In this document: piece by piece, positions 1 to 12,537 of the stretch
Layout: each line of letters opens with the position of its first letter
How positions within the stretch are numbered: the stretch's first letter is position 1
DNA from: Rhodovulum euryhalinum
GTDB taxonomy: Bacteria > Pseudomonadota > Alphaproteobacteria > Rhodobacterales > Rhodobacteraceae
Assembly: GCF_004342445.1 (NCBI RefSeq)
Contig: NZ_SLWW01000013.1
Location: 1-64,000, forward strand
Length of the DNA: 64,000 bases
Reading direction: 5' to 3'
Notes under the pieces: model-generated
Told to the model about the DNA's origin: nothing
What the model saw: only the letters and a program-made list of their open reading frames with translations
Databases searched by the model: none
Program-made: the position numbers and the translations under genes

Positions 1-90
1 CCTCCTCCCCGCTCCTTCCCCCCCGCCCCCCCCCCCGCGCCCCCCCCCCCCCGCCCCCCCGCCGCCCCCCCCCCCCCCCCCCCCCCCCCG
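1..90. other. C homopolymer at window edge, probable contig-end artefact
   Basis: Almost pure C with a few G and T. Nothing coding is visible. It abuts a perfect 10-bp hairpin at 92-114. A run of this kind at a sequence end fits reads that stalled at a hairpin and then filled with G on the opposite strand, as two-colour short-read chemistry does. I infer an assembly artefact, not biology. Confidence 0.7.
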
Positions 91-91
91 G

Positions 92-114
92 TCGGCCTGG
101 CCAAGCCAGGCCGA
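92..114 (-). terminator. Hairpin downstream of hemB
   Basis: TCGGCCTGGC, loop CAA, GCCAGGCCGA: a perfect 10-bp stem 53 bases past the hemB stop codon. The sequence where a U-tract would follow is the doubtful homopolymer, so intrinsic termination cannot be judged. Confidence 0.4.
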
Positions 115-166
115 ACCCCGGTCCGCGCCGGTTTCCTTGCGATCGCTCCGGTCTGGCCGCGCGGCC

Positions 167-5289
<5,123 letters not shown>

Positions 5290-5307
5290 GGGTTCGGCCG
5301 GAACGCC

Positions 5308-6522
5308 CTAGCGTTCAGGCAGCCGCCGCATCAGCAGGACCGCCGCCGTCACCGCCAGCACCACGCCCGCCGCCAGCGGCCGCGGCGTGCCGTCGAAGGC
5401 CTGCCCGACCGGCGACGCCAGAATGGCCGACATCACCGTGGCAAGCGCCCCGATGATCGAGGCGGCCATCCCTGCGATGTGGCCCAAGGGCTCCATCGCC
5501 AGCGCGTTCAGGTTGCCGATGGTCAGTCCCAGCATCCCGAACAGCGTGATCGCCCACAGGATGAAGGTCGCGAACTCTGCGCCCGGCGGCAGGATGCCGC
5601 CCCAGAACAGCCCCGCCATCACCGCCGACAGCACCATCTGCCCGGTCAGCGTGACCCGCACCAGGAACCGCATCCCCAGCCGCCCCACCAGCATCGCGTT
5701 GGTAAAGCTTGCACTGCCCGCAATGACCGCGATCAGGCCGAACCACAGCGGGAAACTGTCGCCGCGCCCGAAATGGATGTCGAAGACCTGCTGGATCGAG
5801 GTCAGCATCATGAACAGCACCGAAAAGATCAGCGTCTGCACCAGGACCGCGATCCGCGCGACCGGATCGGCAAAGACCTCGCGCGCGGCCTCGATCAGGG
5901 GGCCGGGCTTCAGCGGGCGCCGCCGGGCGGGCGGCAGGGTCTCGGGCTGGCGCAGCGCGTACCAGCCGATCGAGATCGCCGAGAAGACCAGAAAGGCCGC
6001 GAAGATCGCCCGCCAGCCCGCCAGCGCGATGATGCCCGCGCCCACCAGGGGCGCTATGGCCGGCAACAGCGTGAAGATCATCATCACGAAGGACACGATC
6101 CGTGCCATGTCGCGCCCGGCATAGAGGTCGCGGATCACCGCCAGCGCCACCACCCGCGGCGCCGCGGCACCCAGCCCCTGCAACACCCGGCCCATCAGCA
6201 TCGTTTCCAGCGTCTGGCCCGTCCCCGCGATCAGCGCCCCGGCAAGGTAGAGCACGGCGCCGCCGAGGATCACCCGCTTGCGCCCGAAGCTGTCCGAGAG
6301 GGGGCCCGCGATCAGCGTGCCCATCCCCATCCCCCCCACAAAGGCGGTGACCACGAATTGCGCGTGGTTCAGGTTGGCGGGCGTCAGTTCGGCGCCGATC
6401 TCGGGCAGGGCGGGCAGCATCGCGTCGATGGAAAACGCCACCGTCGCGAACAGCAGCGCCATCATCGCGATGAATTCGGGACGCGACAGCCGCCGTGCCC
6501 GGGTGATGTCCGCCTGTGTCAT
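5308..6522 (-). CDS. Bcr/CflA-family multidrug efflux transporter (MFS)
   Basis: A 404-residue major facilitator of the Bcr/CflA subgroup of drug:proton antiporters. About twelve hydrophobic segments are visible. The loop GPLSDSFGRKRVI between helices 2 and 3 is the MFS signature, and the N-terminus (SIDAMLPALPEIG) is typical of the subgroup. ATG 6522 is chosen because GGAGG lies five bases before it; another ATG six codons upstream (6540) is possible. Substrate cannot be told. It runs toward mfd and shares no obvious operon. Confidence 0.88.
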   Translation of the reverse strand: MTQADITRARRLSRPEFIAMMALLFATVAFSIDAMLPALPEIGAELTPANLNHAQFVVTAFVGGMGMGTLIAGPLSDSFGRKRVILGGAVLYLAGALIAGTGQTLETMLMGRVLQGLGAAAPRVVALAVIRDLYAGRDMARIVSFVMMIFTLLPAIAPLVGAGIIALAGWRAIFAAFLVFSAISIGWYALRQPETLPPARRRPLKPGPLIEAAREVFADPVARIAVLVQTLIFSVLFMMLTSIQQVFDIHFGRGDSFPLWFGLIAVIAGSASFTNAMLVGRLGMRFLVRVTLTGQMVLSAVMAGLFWGGILPPGAEFATFILWAITLFGMLGLTIGNLNALAMEPLGHIAGMAASIIGALATVMSAILASPVGQAFDGTPRPLAAGVVLAVTAAVLLMRRLPER

Positions 6523-6601
6523 GGGGGCCTCCGGTTGCATCCCCCTCTTGCGACAGATCGCCCGGGGGTGCCAGCCGATAAATCCGCGCCGCGCCCGTGC
6601 C

Positions 6602-7252
6602 CTAGTGCAGGGGACCCGTGTCCGGGTCGCCCGCCAGTTCGGCGATCACCTGCAGCCACAGCGCGGTGGGCTGGGCGCCCACCAGCACATGGCGGTCGGC
6701 CACGATGAAGGTGGGCACGCCGGTCACGCCGCGCGCACGGGCATGGGCGTCGCGGTTGCGCATCTCGTCCAGATCGGCGTCCGAGGCCAGAAGGCGCGCG
6801 ACCATCGCGCGGTCCATGCCGGCGCCCGCGGCGATGTCGGCCAGGACGTCCGGATCGCCGATATCGCGCCCCTCCAGGAAATAGGCAGCGAAAAGACCAT
6901 CCACGGCCGCCGCCTGCCGGTGCTCGATCCCCGCCCAGTGAATCAGGCGGTGCGCGTCCAGCGTGTTGGGCGTGCGCGCGATCGCGGCAAGGTTCAGCTC
7001 GATGCCGGCCACGCGGGCCTTTTCGTCGATCTCGGCATAGACGCGCACGGCCTCGATCTGCCCGCCGAACTTGGCCTCGAGATAGGCGCGCCGGTCCATG
7101 CCGCCGCGCGGCATGTCGGGGTTCAACTGGAACGGGTGCCAGGCGATGGTAAAGGGATGATCGGGCCGCTCGGCCAGCGCGTTGTCCAGCAGCCGCTTGC
7201 CGATCAGGCACCAGGGGCAGATCGGATCGGCGAAGATATCAAGCCGGACCAT
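6602..7252 (-). CDS. DsbA-family oxidoreductase (FrnE / HCCA isomerase type)
   Basis: 216 residues of the thioredoxin-like DsbA superfamily. The redox motif CPWC sits at residues 12-15 right after the first strand (ADPICPWC), as in FrnE-type cytoplasmic proteins and 2-hydroxychromene-2-carboxylate isomerase relatives. There is no signal peptide, so it should act in the cytoplasm. Its start overlaps the end of the acyl-CoA ligase gene by 14 bases, which implies translational coupling and a shared pathway. The CPWC motif argues for disulfide chemistry rather than isomerase activity. Confidence 0.85.
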   Translation of the reverse strand: MVRLDIFADPICPWCLIGKRLLDNALAERPDHPFTIAWHPFQLNPDMPRGGMDRRAYLEAKFGGQIEAVRVYAEIDEKARVAGIELNLAAIARTPNTLDAHRLIHWAGIEHRQAAAVDGLFAAYFLEGRDIGDPDVLADIAAGAGMDRAMVARLLASDADLDEMRNRDAHARARGVTGVPTFIVADRHVLVGAQPTALWLQVIAELAGDPDTGPLH

Positions 7253-8768
7253 GGGCCGCCTCGTAACTCGCGCGGATCAGCCGCCGGTTCAGCTTGCCGT
7301 TCGGGTTCTTCGGCAACTCGTCCATGTGGATGTAAAGCCGCGGCTGCTTGTAGCGCGCCAGCCGTTCGGCGGCAAAGGCGGCAAGCTCGTCCTCGGGCAC
7401 CGGCTCGCCGGTGTAGAAGGCCGCGATCACCGAGGTGTCGGCCCGGATCGCGATCTCGGTCGCGGCGACCTCGTGCACGCGCGGATGTTCGGTCAGCGCG
7501 CGCTCGACCTCCAGCGGCGATACCCGCACGCCGCCCGCGTTCAGCATGTCGTCGGACCGGCCCAGATAGGTGATCGCGCCGTCCTCGGCCATCTCGACCA
7601 TGTCGCCGGTCAGGAACCATTCGCCATGGAACCGCGCGGCGGTTTCCGCCTCGGCCTTGAGATAACCCAGCATCAGGCCCGGATCGCGGCGCGACACGGC
7701 CAATTGCCCCGGCTGGCCCCGGCTGACGGGCGCGAGATCCTCGCCCAGCACGGCCACCCGGCGGCCCGGCTGCGGATAGCCCGAGGCGGGCAGGGGGGCG
7801 GGGCGGGCAGGCGCACCCGAGATGAAGGTCGAGCACTCCGACATGCCCAGCGCCTCGTAGACCATGGTGCCCGTCGTCTCGGCCCAGGCGGCCCGCGTCG
7901 CCTCGGGCATCTTTTCGCCCGCCGACAGACCATGGCGCAGCACGGGCAGCACGACATGGGGGAACTCGCGCAGCATCTGGCGGTAGACGCCCGGCGCCGC
8001 GGCAAAGATCGTCGCGTCGAACCGTCTCAGCAGCAGCGGCAATTGCGCGGGCCGAACGCCGGGCGCGGGGATCAGCGCGGTCGCACCCATGGACCAGGGA
8101 TCAAGCAAGCCGGTGCCCAGCGTGTAGGTCCAGTTGAACGCGCCCGCATGCAGCAGCCGGTCGTCTTGCGTCAGGCCATACCAGCCGTCCCACATCATCC
8201 GCCGCGCCCAGACCGCGCGATGCGCATGGATCACCCCGCGCGGATTGCCCGAGGTGCCCGACGTGTAGACGACATAGGCGGGCCGGTCCGGGTCGCCCAG
8301 GACATAATCGGCGGGCGTGTGCTCGTAGAAGATGCGCTGTGCGTCCAGGTCCAGGACGGGGGCGGCACAGTCTCCGGGCAGGGCGATGCCCGGACCGGCA
8401 AGGATCACCGCGGGCTCGATCTCGCGGGCAAGCTTCGTGATCTCGGGCACGGTCAGCAGCGCCGAGGTGGGCACCGGCACCAGCCCCGCGGCGATCGCCC
8501 CCAGATAGCCGATCGGGAACTCGACCCCGTTGCCAAGGCGCAGCAGGACCCGCGCCCCGGGCGCAAGGCCCATCGCGGACAGGCCCGCGGCAAGGCCGCG
8601 CACGGCGGCCTCAAGCCGGCCATAGCTCCAGCGTTCGGCGCCATGCGGGCCGATCACCGCCAGCGCGACCTTTTCGGGCGTGCGCGCGGCCGGGGCCAGC
8701 ACATAGGCGGCCAGGTTGAAGGGGGCGGGGCAGGGGACCGGGGCCCCTTCGTCGTAGATCGCTTGCAT
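7239..8768 (-). CDS. AMP-dependent acyl-/aryl-CoA ligase
   Basis: 509-residue adenylate-forming enzyme that activates a carboxylic acid to its CoA thioester using ATP. The P-loop motif YTSGTSGNPRG is at about 168-178, followed by YEALGMSECS and the hinge region GEWFLTGDM. The catalytic lysine region PKNPNGKLNRR is near the C-terminus. The overall form resembles benzoate-CoA ligase-family enzymes, but the substrate is not readable. ATG 8768 is only 61 bases from the divergent XRE-cupin regulator, a likely local controller. The downstream DsbA-like gene overlaps it. Sequence upstream of 8768 in this frame is antisense to the regulator. Confidence 0.9.
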   Translation of the reverse strand: MQAIYDEGAPVPCPAPFNLAAYVLAPAARTPEKVALAVIGPHGAERWSYGRLEAAVRGLAAGLSAMGLAPGARVLLRLGNGVEFPIGYLGAIAAGLVPVPTSALLTVPEITKLAREIEPAVILAGPGIALPGDCAAPVLDLDAQRIFYEHTPADYVLGDPDRPAYVVYTSGTSGNPRGVIHAHRAVWARRMMWDGWYGLTQDDRLLHAGAFNWTYTLGTGLLDPWSMGATALIPAPGVRPAQLPLLLRRFDATIFAAAPGVYRQMLREFPHVVLPVLRHGLSAGEKMPEATRAAWAETTGTMVYEALGMSECSTFISGAPARPAPLPASGYPQPGRRVAVLGEDLAPVSRGQPGQLAVSRRDPGLMLGYLKAEAETAARFHGEWFLTGDMVEMAEDGAITYLGRSDDMLNAGGVRVSPLEVERALTEHPRVHEVAATEIAIRADTSVIAAFYTGEPVPEDELAAFAAERLARYKQPRLYIHMDELPKNPNGKLNRRLIRASYEAAHGPA

Positions 8769-8829
8769 GGGGCGCGTGCTAGCCCTGCTGCCTTGCGGTT
8801 GCAAGGGGCTGGGACTAAGAGCGATCGGG

Positions 8830-9453
8830 ATGGAACGCGCGCGCGAACACGAGTTGATCCGGATCGAGCGGGCCGATGGCCAGGACGACGCGCCCGAGCC
8901 TCTGGACCTGGGCCAGAGGGTGCGGGAATTGCGCACCGCGCATGGCTGGACACTGGAACAGGCCGCGCAGCGGGCTGGGCTTGCGCGGTCCACCCTGTCG
9001 AAGATCGAGAACGACCAGATGTCACCCACCTACGAGGCGCTGAAGAAGCTGGCCACCGGGCTGGGCGTGTCGGTGCCGCAGCTTTTCACGCCGATGCGCG
9101 GGGGCGGGGCAGGCGGGCGGATGGCGGTCACCCGCATGGGCGAGGGTGCGGCACAGGCCACCGCCACCTATGAACACGAACTGATGGCCGGGGCCCTGGT
9201 GCGCAAGCGCATGCTGCCCTACCGCACGCGGATCCGCGCCCGCGACATTGCCGAGTTCGACGGCTGGGTGCGCCACGACGGCGAGGAATTCCTGTACGTC
9301 CTGACCGGCGTGATCCGGCTTTACACGGAGCTTTATGCGCCGGTCGAGATGCGCCGGGGCGACAGCGCCTATTACGACGCGACGATGGGGCACAACGTGA
9401 TCTCGGTCAGCCAGGAGGATGCGACGATCCTGTGGGTGACCGCACTGGAGTAA
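8830..9453 (+). CDS. XRE-family regulator with C-terminal cupin domain
   Basis: 207-residue DNA-binding protein. A helix-turn-helix spans about residues 27-86 (ELRTAHGWTLEQAAQRAGLA then STLSKIE), followed by a cupin sensor domain at about 125-205 (GEEFLYVLTGVIRLYT). Proteins of this build usually repress a neighbouring catabolic or transport operon and sense a small ligand in the cupin. Divergent placement 61 bases from the acyl-CoA ligase start makes that gene the likely target. ATG 8830 has AAGAG upstream; an earlier in-frame start would overlap the ligase start codon. Confidence 0.9.
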   Translation: MERAREHELIRIERADGQDDAPEPLDLGQRVRELRTAHGWTLEQAAQRAGLARSTLSKIENDQMSPTYEALKKLATGLGVSVPQLFTPMRGGGAGGRMAVTRMGEGAAQATATYEHELMAGALVRKRMLPYRTRIRARDIAEFDGWVRHDGEEFLYVLTGVIRLYTELYAPVEMRRGDSAYYDATMGHNVISVSQEDATILWVTALE

Positions 9454-9467
9454 GGCCGGGGCCCGGC

Positions 9468-9581
9468 TCAGAACGCGTTGCGGACCGCCCGTGCCCCGGA
9501 CGAGATATCCTCGCCCATGCCCTCGATCGTGCCGCACCCCGCGAGCGCCAGAAGGGTCAGGACAAGCAGCATTCGGATCAT
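9468..9581 (-). CDS. Entericidin A/B-family lipoprotein
   Basis: A 37-residue prolipoprotein. A short hydrophobic signal ends in the lipobox LALAGC (Cys16), and the mature part is GTIEGMGEDISSGARAVRNA, the pattern of entericidin-type small envelope lipoproteins. AGAGG lies about six bases before ATG 9581. It begins three bases after the stop of the peptide-binding protein gene, so it is probably the last gene of that transcript. In enterobacteria entericidins are linked to stationary-phase cell lysis; whether that holds here is unknown. Confidence 0.85.
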   Translation of the reverse strand: MIRMLLVLTLLALAGCGTIEGMGEDISSGARAVRNAF

Positions 9582-9584
9582 GGC

Positions 9585-11402
9585 TTACCTCTTCTCGGAC
9601 CACCAGATATCGGGCAGGAATCCGATCCAGTCCCCATATATCGGAAGTGTCTCGGGATAGCGCAGCGTCGCGCGATGTGCAATCAGCGCGGTCGGCGCAT
9701 ACCAGATCGGGATCACGTAGCGTCCCGTCGTCAGCACGCGGTCCAGCGCGCGGGTGGCGGCGACGAAATCCTCGCGGGTTTCCGCCGTCAAGAGCGCGTC
9801 GATCATCGCCTCGGCCGCGGGGCTGGCCATGCCCATCAGGTTGCGCGTGCCGGGCCGGGTCACGCCCTCGGCCCCCCAGTAAAGCCGCTGCTCGTTGCCG
9901 GGCGAAAGCGACAGCGCGATGGTGTAGAAGGTCATGTCGAAATCGTAGGCATCCGTCCGTTCGGTATATTGCGCGCTGTCGACAGCCGTCACGCGGACCG
10001 CGACGCCCAGCCGCTTCAGCTCCTCGACGAAGATGTCGACGATCTTCTGCGCCTCGGTCGCGCCCTGGCGCAGCAGGATCTCGAAGCTGAGGGGCGCCCC
10101 GTCCGCGTTGCGCAGCACGCCCGCATCATCCACCCGCCAGCCCGCCGCGTCGAGCCGGGCGAAGGCCGCGCGCAGGTTCTGGCGGTTCGACGGGCGCCCG
10201 TCCGCGACGGGCAGGGCATACCCCTCGATCGCACCGGGCAGCAGGTCGTCGGCGAAGGGGGCCAGCAACTCGCGCACCCGGCCCTCGGCGAGCCCCGGCC
10301 GCATGGCAAGCTCGGAGTTCGCGTAATACGAGGTGATCCTGGGCGCCGTGCCGCCGGTCAGCACCTCGCTTACGCGTTCGAAGTTGAACGCATGCAGCAG
10401 CGCGTCGCGCACCCGCCAGTCGGCGAAGACCGGGCTGCGTGTGTTCATCACCAGCCCCACCATCCCGGTCGGGCGCCGGTGCGCGATCTCCGATTTCACG
10501 ATCTCGCCCGAGGCCACCGCGGGAAAGTCATACGATTCGGCCCATTTCACCGCGCTCGTTTCGCGGAAGACGTCGATCGCACCGCCGCGGAACGCCTCGA
10601 ACAGCACGTCACCATCACCGAAGAACTCATAGCGGATCTCGTCGAAATTGTGCTGGCCACGGTTCAGCGGCAGATCGCGCCCCCACCAGTCGGGATCCTT
10701 GTGCAGCACCATAAACCGGCCCGGCTCGTAATCCGCGATCACGTAGGGGCCGGACCCCACCGGCGGCTCCAGCCCGCTTGCGGCGAAGTCGCGCCCCTCC
10801 CATTGCGCCTTCTTCAGCACCGGGCGCAGGCCAAGGATCAGCGGCAGTTCGCGGTCGGGGCTGCTGAAGGTGAACCGGACGGTGCGGGGTCCGGTGGCCT
10901 CTGCCGTTGCCACCTTGTCCCAGGCGCCGCGGTACCGGGGGTGGCCCTGGCGGCCCAGGGTTTCGAATGACCAGAGCACGTCCTCGACCGTGACGGGGCT
11001 GCCATCCGAGAATCGGGCGGCCTCGCGCAGGGTGAATTCGACCCAGCCGCGGTCCGGTCCGGTCTCGACCGATTCGGCCAGCAGACCGTAGAGCGTGAAG
11101 GGTTCGTCCCAGGACCGGCCCATAAGGGTTTCGTAGCCGAGGCTGCGCAGCCCCCAGGGCGCGGTCCCCTTCAGGATGAAAGGATTGAGGCTGTCAAAGC
11201 CGCCCGCCTCGCCCAGCACGATCCGGCCGCCCCGGGGCGCGTCGGGGTTCACATAGGGCAGCGACACAAAATCCGGTGGAAGCGCGGGGGCGCCGTACAT
11301 AGCGATGCCATGGGCGGGCTCGGCCGCGACCGGTCCGGCCAGGCCGATCATTGCCATGGCGGCCGCAGCGACGCGCACGCGGAGGTAGTTTTCCGGTCTC
11401 AT
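9585..11402 (-). CDS. Periplasmic peptide-binding protein of ABC family 5 (YejA-like)
   Basis: 605 residues with an N-terminal signal peptide (cleavage near VAAEPAHG, about residue 28) and the family 5 solute-binding fold. Recognisable stretches are PRGGRIVLGEAGGFDSLNPF, TLREAARFSDGSPVT and VGSGPYVI. The length and the opening (HGIAMYGAPALPPDFVSLPY) resemble YejA-type binding proteins for microcin C / oligopeptides. No permease or ATPase gene lies beside it, so it either feeds a transporter encoded elsewhere or is an orphan. The only companion is the entericidin-like gene directly downstream. Confidence 0.9.
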   Translation of the reverse strand: MRPENYLRVRVAAAAMAMIGLAGPVAAEPAHGIAMYGAPALPPDFVSLPYVNPDAPRGGRIVLGEAGGFDSLNPFILKGTAPWGLRSLGYETLMGRSWDEPFTLYGLLAESVETGPDRGWVEFTLREAARFSDGSPVTVEDVLWSFETLGRQGHPRYRGAWDKVATAEATGPRTVRFTFSSPDRELPLILGLRPVLKKAQWEGRDFAASGLEPPVGSGPYVIADYEPGRFMVLHKDPDWWGRDLPLNRGQHNFDEIRYEFFGDGDVLFEAFRGGAIDVFRETSAVKWAESYDFPAVASGEIVKSEIAHRRPTGMVGLVMNTRSPVFADWRVRDALLHAFNFERVSEVLTGGTAPRITSYYANSELAMRPGLAEGRVRELLAPFADDLLPGAIEGYALPVADGRPSNRQNLRAAFARLDAAGWRVDDAGVLRNADGAPLSFEILLRQGATEAQKIVDIFVEELKRLGVAVRVTAVDSAQYTERTDAYDFDMTFYTIALSLSPGNEQRLYWGAEGVTRPGTRNLMGMASPAAEAMIDALLTAETREDFVAATRALDRVLTTGRYVIPIWYAPTALIAHRATLRYPETLPIYGDWIGFLPDIWWSEKR

Positions 11403-11484
11403 TTCGGCAACAATCCTGCTCGGTGCACCGTTCTGGTTTGGTCCGAACCCTAGGCGGGTCGACCAAGTTTTTCAAACTTTTAGC

Positions 11485-11513
11485 TTGGACCCCGGCGGCG
11501 GATTGCGTATAAA
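11485..11513 (+). promoter_or_regulatory. Sigma-70 type promoter of the small-RNA candidate
   Basis: TTGGAC at 11485-11490, exactly 17 bases, then TATAAA at 11508-11513. This is one of the best consensus promoters in the window. The predicted start is near 11519-11520. An intrinsic terminator 50-75 bases on shows that it does not serve the next protein gene. Confidence 0.75.
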
Positions 11514-11519
11514 GGGACC

Positions 11520-11595
11520 ACTGCTCGATAGGTTTCTTGCCTGTATGAAACCTGCCTCAATAACTTAACGCCCGCCTCGTGCGGGCGTTTTTTTT
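11520..11595 (+). ncRNA. Candidate trans-acting small RNA, about 76 nt
   Basis: The unit is bounded by a near-consensus promoter and a textbook terminator. The first hairpin is AGGTTTC / GAAACCT (7 bp, 10-nt loop TTGCCTGTAT) near 11529-11552. A single-stranded CCTGCCTCAATAACTTAA linker follows, then the terminator hairpin. No start codon with a ribosome binding site and an open frame of meaningful length is inside. The pyrimidine-rich loop and linker could pair with Shine-Dalgarno regions. It lies between the divergent yejA-like and bdhA genes and matches no small RNA I can name. Confidence 0.65.
11569..11595 (+). terminator. Rho-independent terminator
   Basis: CGCCCGC, loop CTCGT, GCGGGCG, then eight T. 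A perfect 7-bp GC stem with uridine tract; it closes the small-RNA candidate. Confidence 0.9.
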
Positions 11596-11700
11596 GGCTT
11601 CGCAGGCCGGTCGTTCGGGGATTCGCTTTGGGTGCTTTCCCGTCGGCGGCGCGGCCTGTAGGCTCCTTCGCATCCGCAGCATGACATCGCGAGGGACCCC

Positions 11701-12474
11701 ATGTCGCTATCCGGAAAGACCGCCATCGTGACCGGCTCCAATTCGGGGATCGGGCTTGGAATCGCCCACGAGCTTGCCCGGGCCGGGGCCGACGTGGTGC
11801 TGAACTCGTTCACCGACCGGGACGAGGATCATGCGCTGGCGGCCGAACTGTCGCAACAGCACGGGGTGAATGTCCGCTACATCAGGGCCGACATGTCGAG
11901 CGCCGAGGAATGTCGCGCGCTGATCGCACAGGCCGGGGCCTGCGATGTCCTGGTGAACAATGCCGGCATCCAGCACGTGGCCGCGGTCGAGGCCTTTCCG
12001 GTGGAGAAGTGGAACGCGATCATCGCGATCAACCTGTCGTCCGCGTTCCACACCACCGCGGCCGCGCTGCCGATGATGCGCAAGGCGGGCTGGGGGCGGA
12101 TCGTCAACATCGCCTCGGCGCACGGGCTGACCGCCAGCCCCTACAAATCGGCCTATATCGCGGCCAAGCACGGCATCGTCGGGCTGACCAAGACCGTGGC
12201 GCTGGAAACCGCCGAAGAGGCCATCACCTGCAACGCGATCTGCCCGGGCTATGTCCTGACCCCGCTGGTCGAGGCGCAGATCCCCGACCAGATGAAGGCC
12301 CACGACATGGACCGCGACACCGTGGTGCGCGAGGTGATGCTGGCCCGCCAGCCGTCGAAGCAGTTCGCGACGGTCGAGCAGATCGGCGGCACGACGGTGT
12401 TCCTGTGCTCGGACGCGGCCGCGCAGATCACCGGCACCACGATCAGCGTCGATGGTGGATGGACGGCGCTGTAG
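11701..12474 (+). CDS. bdhA: 3-hydroxybutyrate dehydrogenase
   Basis: 257-residue short-chain dehydrogenase that interconverts 3-hydroxybutyrate and acetoacetate with NAD (EC 1.1.1.30), a step in using polyhydroxybutyrate stores. The cofactor motif GSNSGIGLGIA begins at about residue 12. NNAGIQHVA and the catalytic YKSAYIAAKHG (Tyr-x3-Lys) are present, and the C-terminus ISVDGGWTAL is characteristic of the bacterial enzyme. It starts at ATG 11701, about 100 bases after the small-RNA terminator. The patatin gene follows 63 bases downstream in the same direction. Confidence 0.93.
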   Translation: MSLSGKTAIVTGSNSGIGLGIAHELARAGADVVLNSFTDRDEDHALAAELSQQHGVNVRYIRADMSSAEECRALIAQAGACDVLVNNAGIQHVAAVEAFPVEKWNAIIAINLSSAFHTTAAALPMMRKAGWGRIVNIASAHGLTASPYKSAYIAAKHGIVGLTKTVALETAEEAITCNAICPGYVLTPLVEAQIPDQMKAHDMDRDTVVREVMLARQPSKQFATVEQIGGTTVFLCSDAAAQITGTTISVDGGWTAL

Positions 12475-12537
12475 GGCGCGAAGGGGCGCGGCCGGCCGCA
12501 ACCTGACATCCTTCTCCCAGCCTAGGAGTGCGTGCCC

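Noticed and set aside
1-90. C-rich start as a telomere-like or origin repeat
   Set aside because: It is irregular homopolymer without a unit, at a sequence edge; an assembly artefact explains it better.
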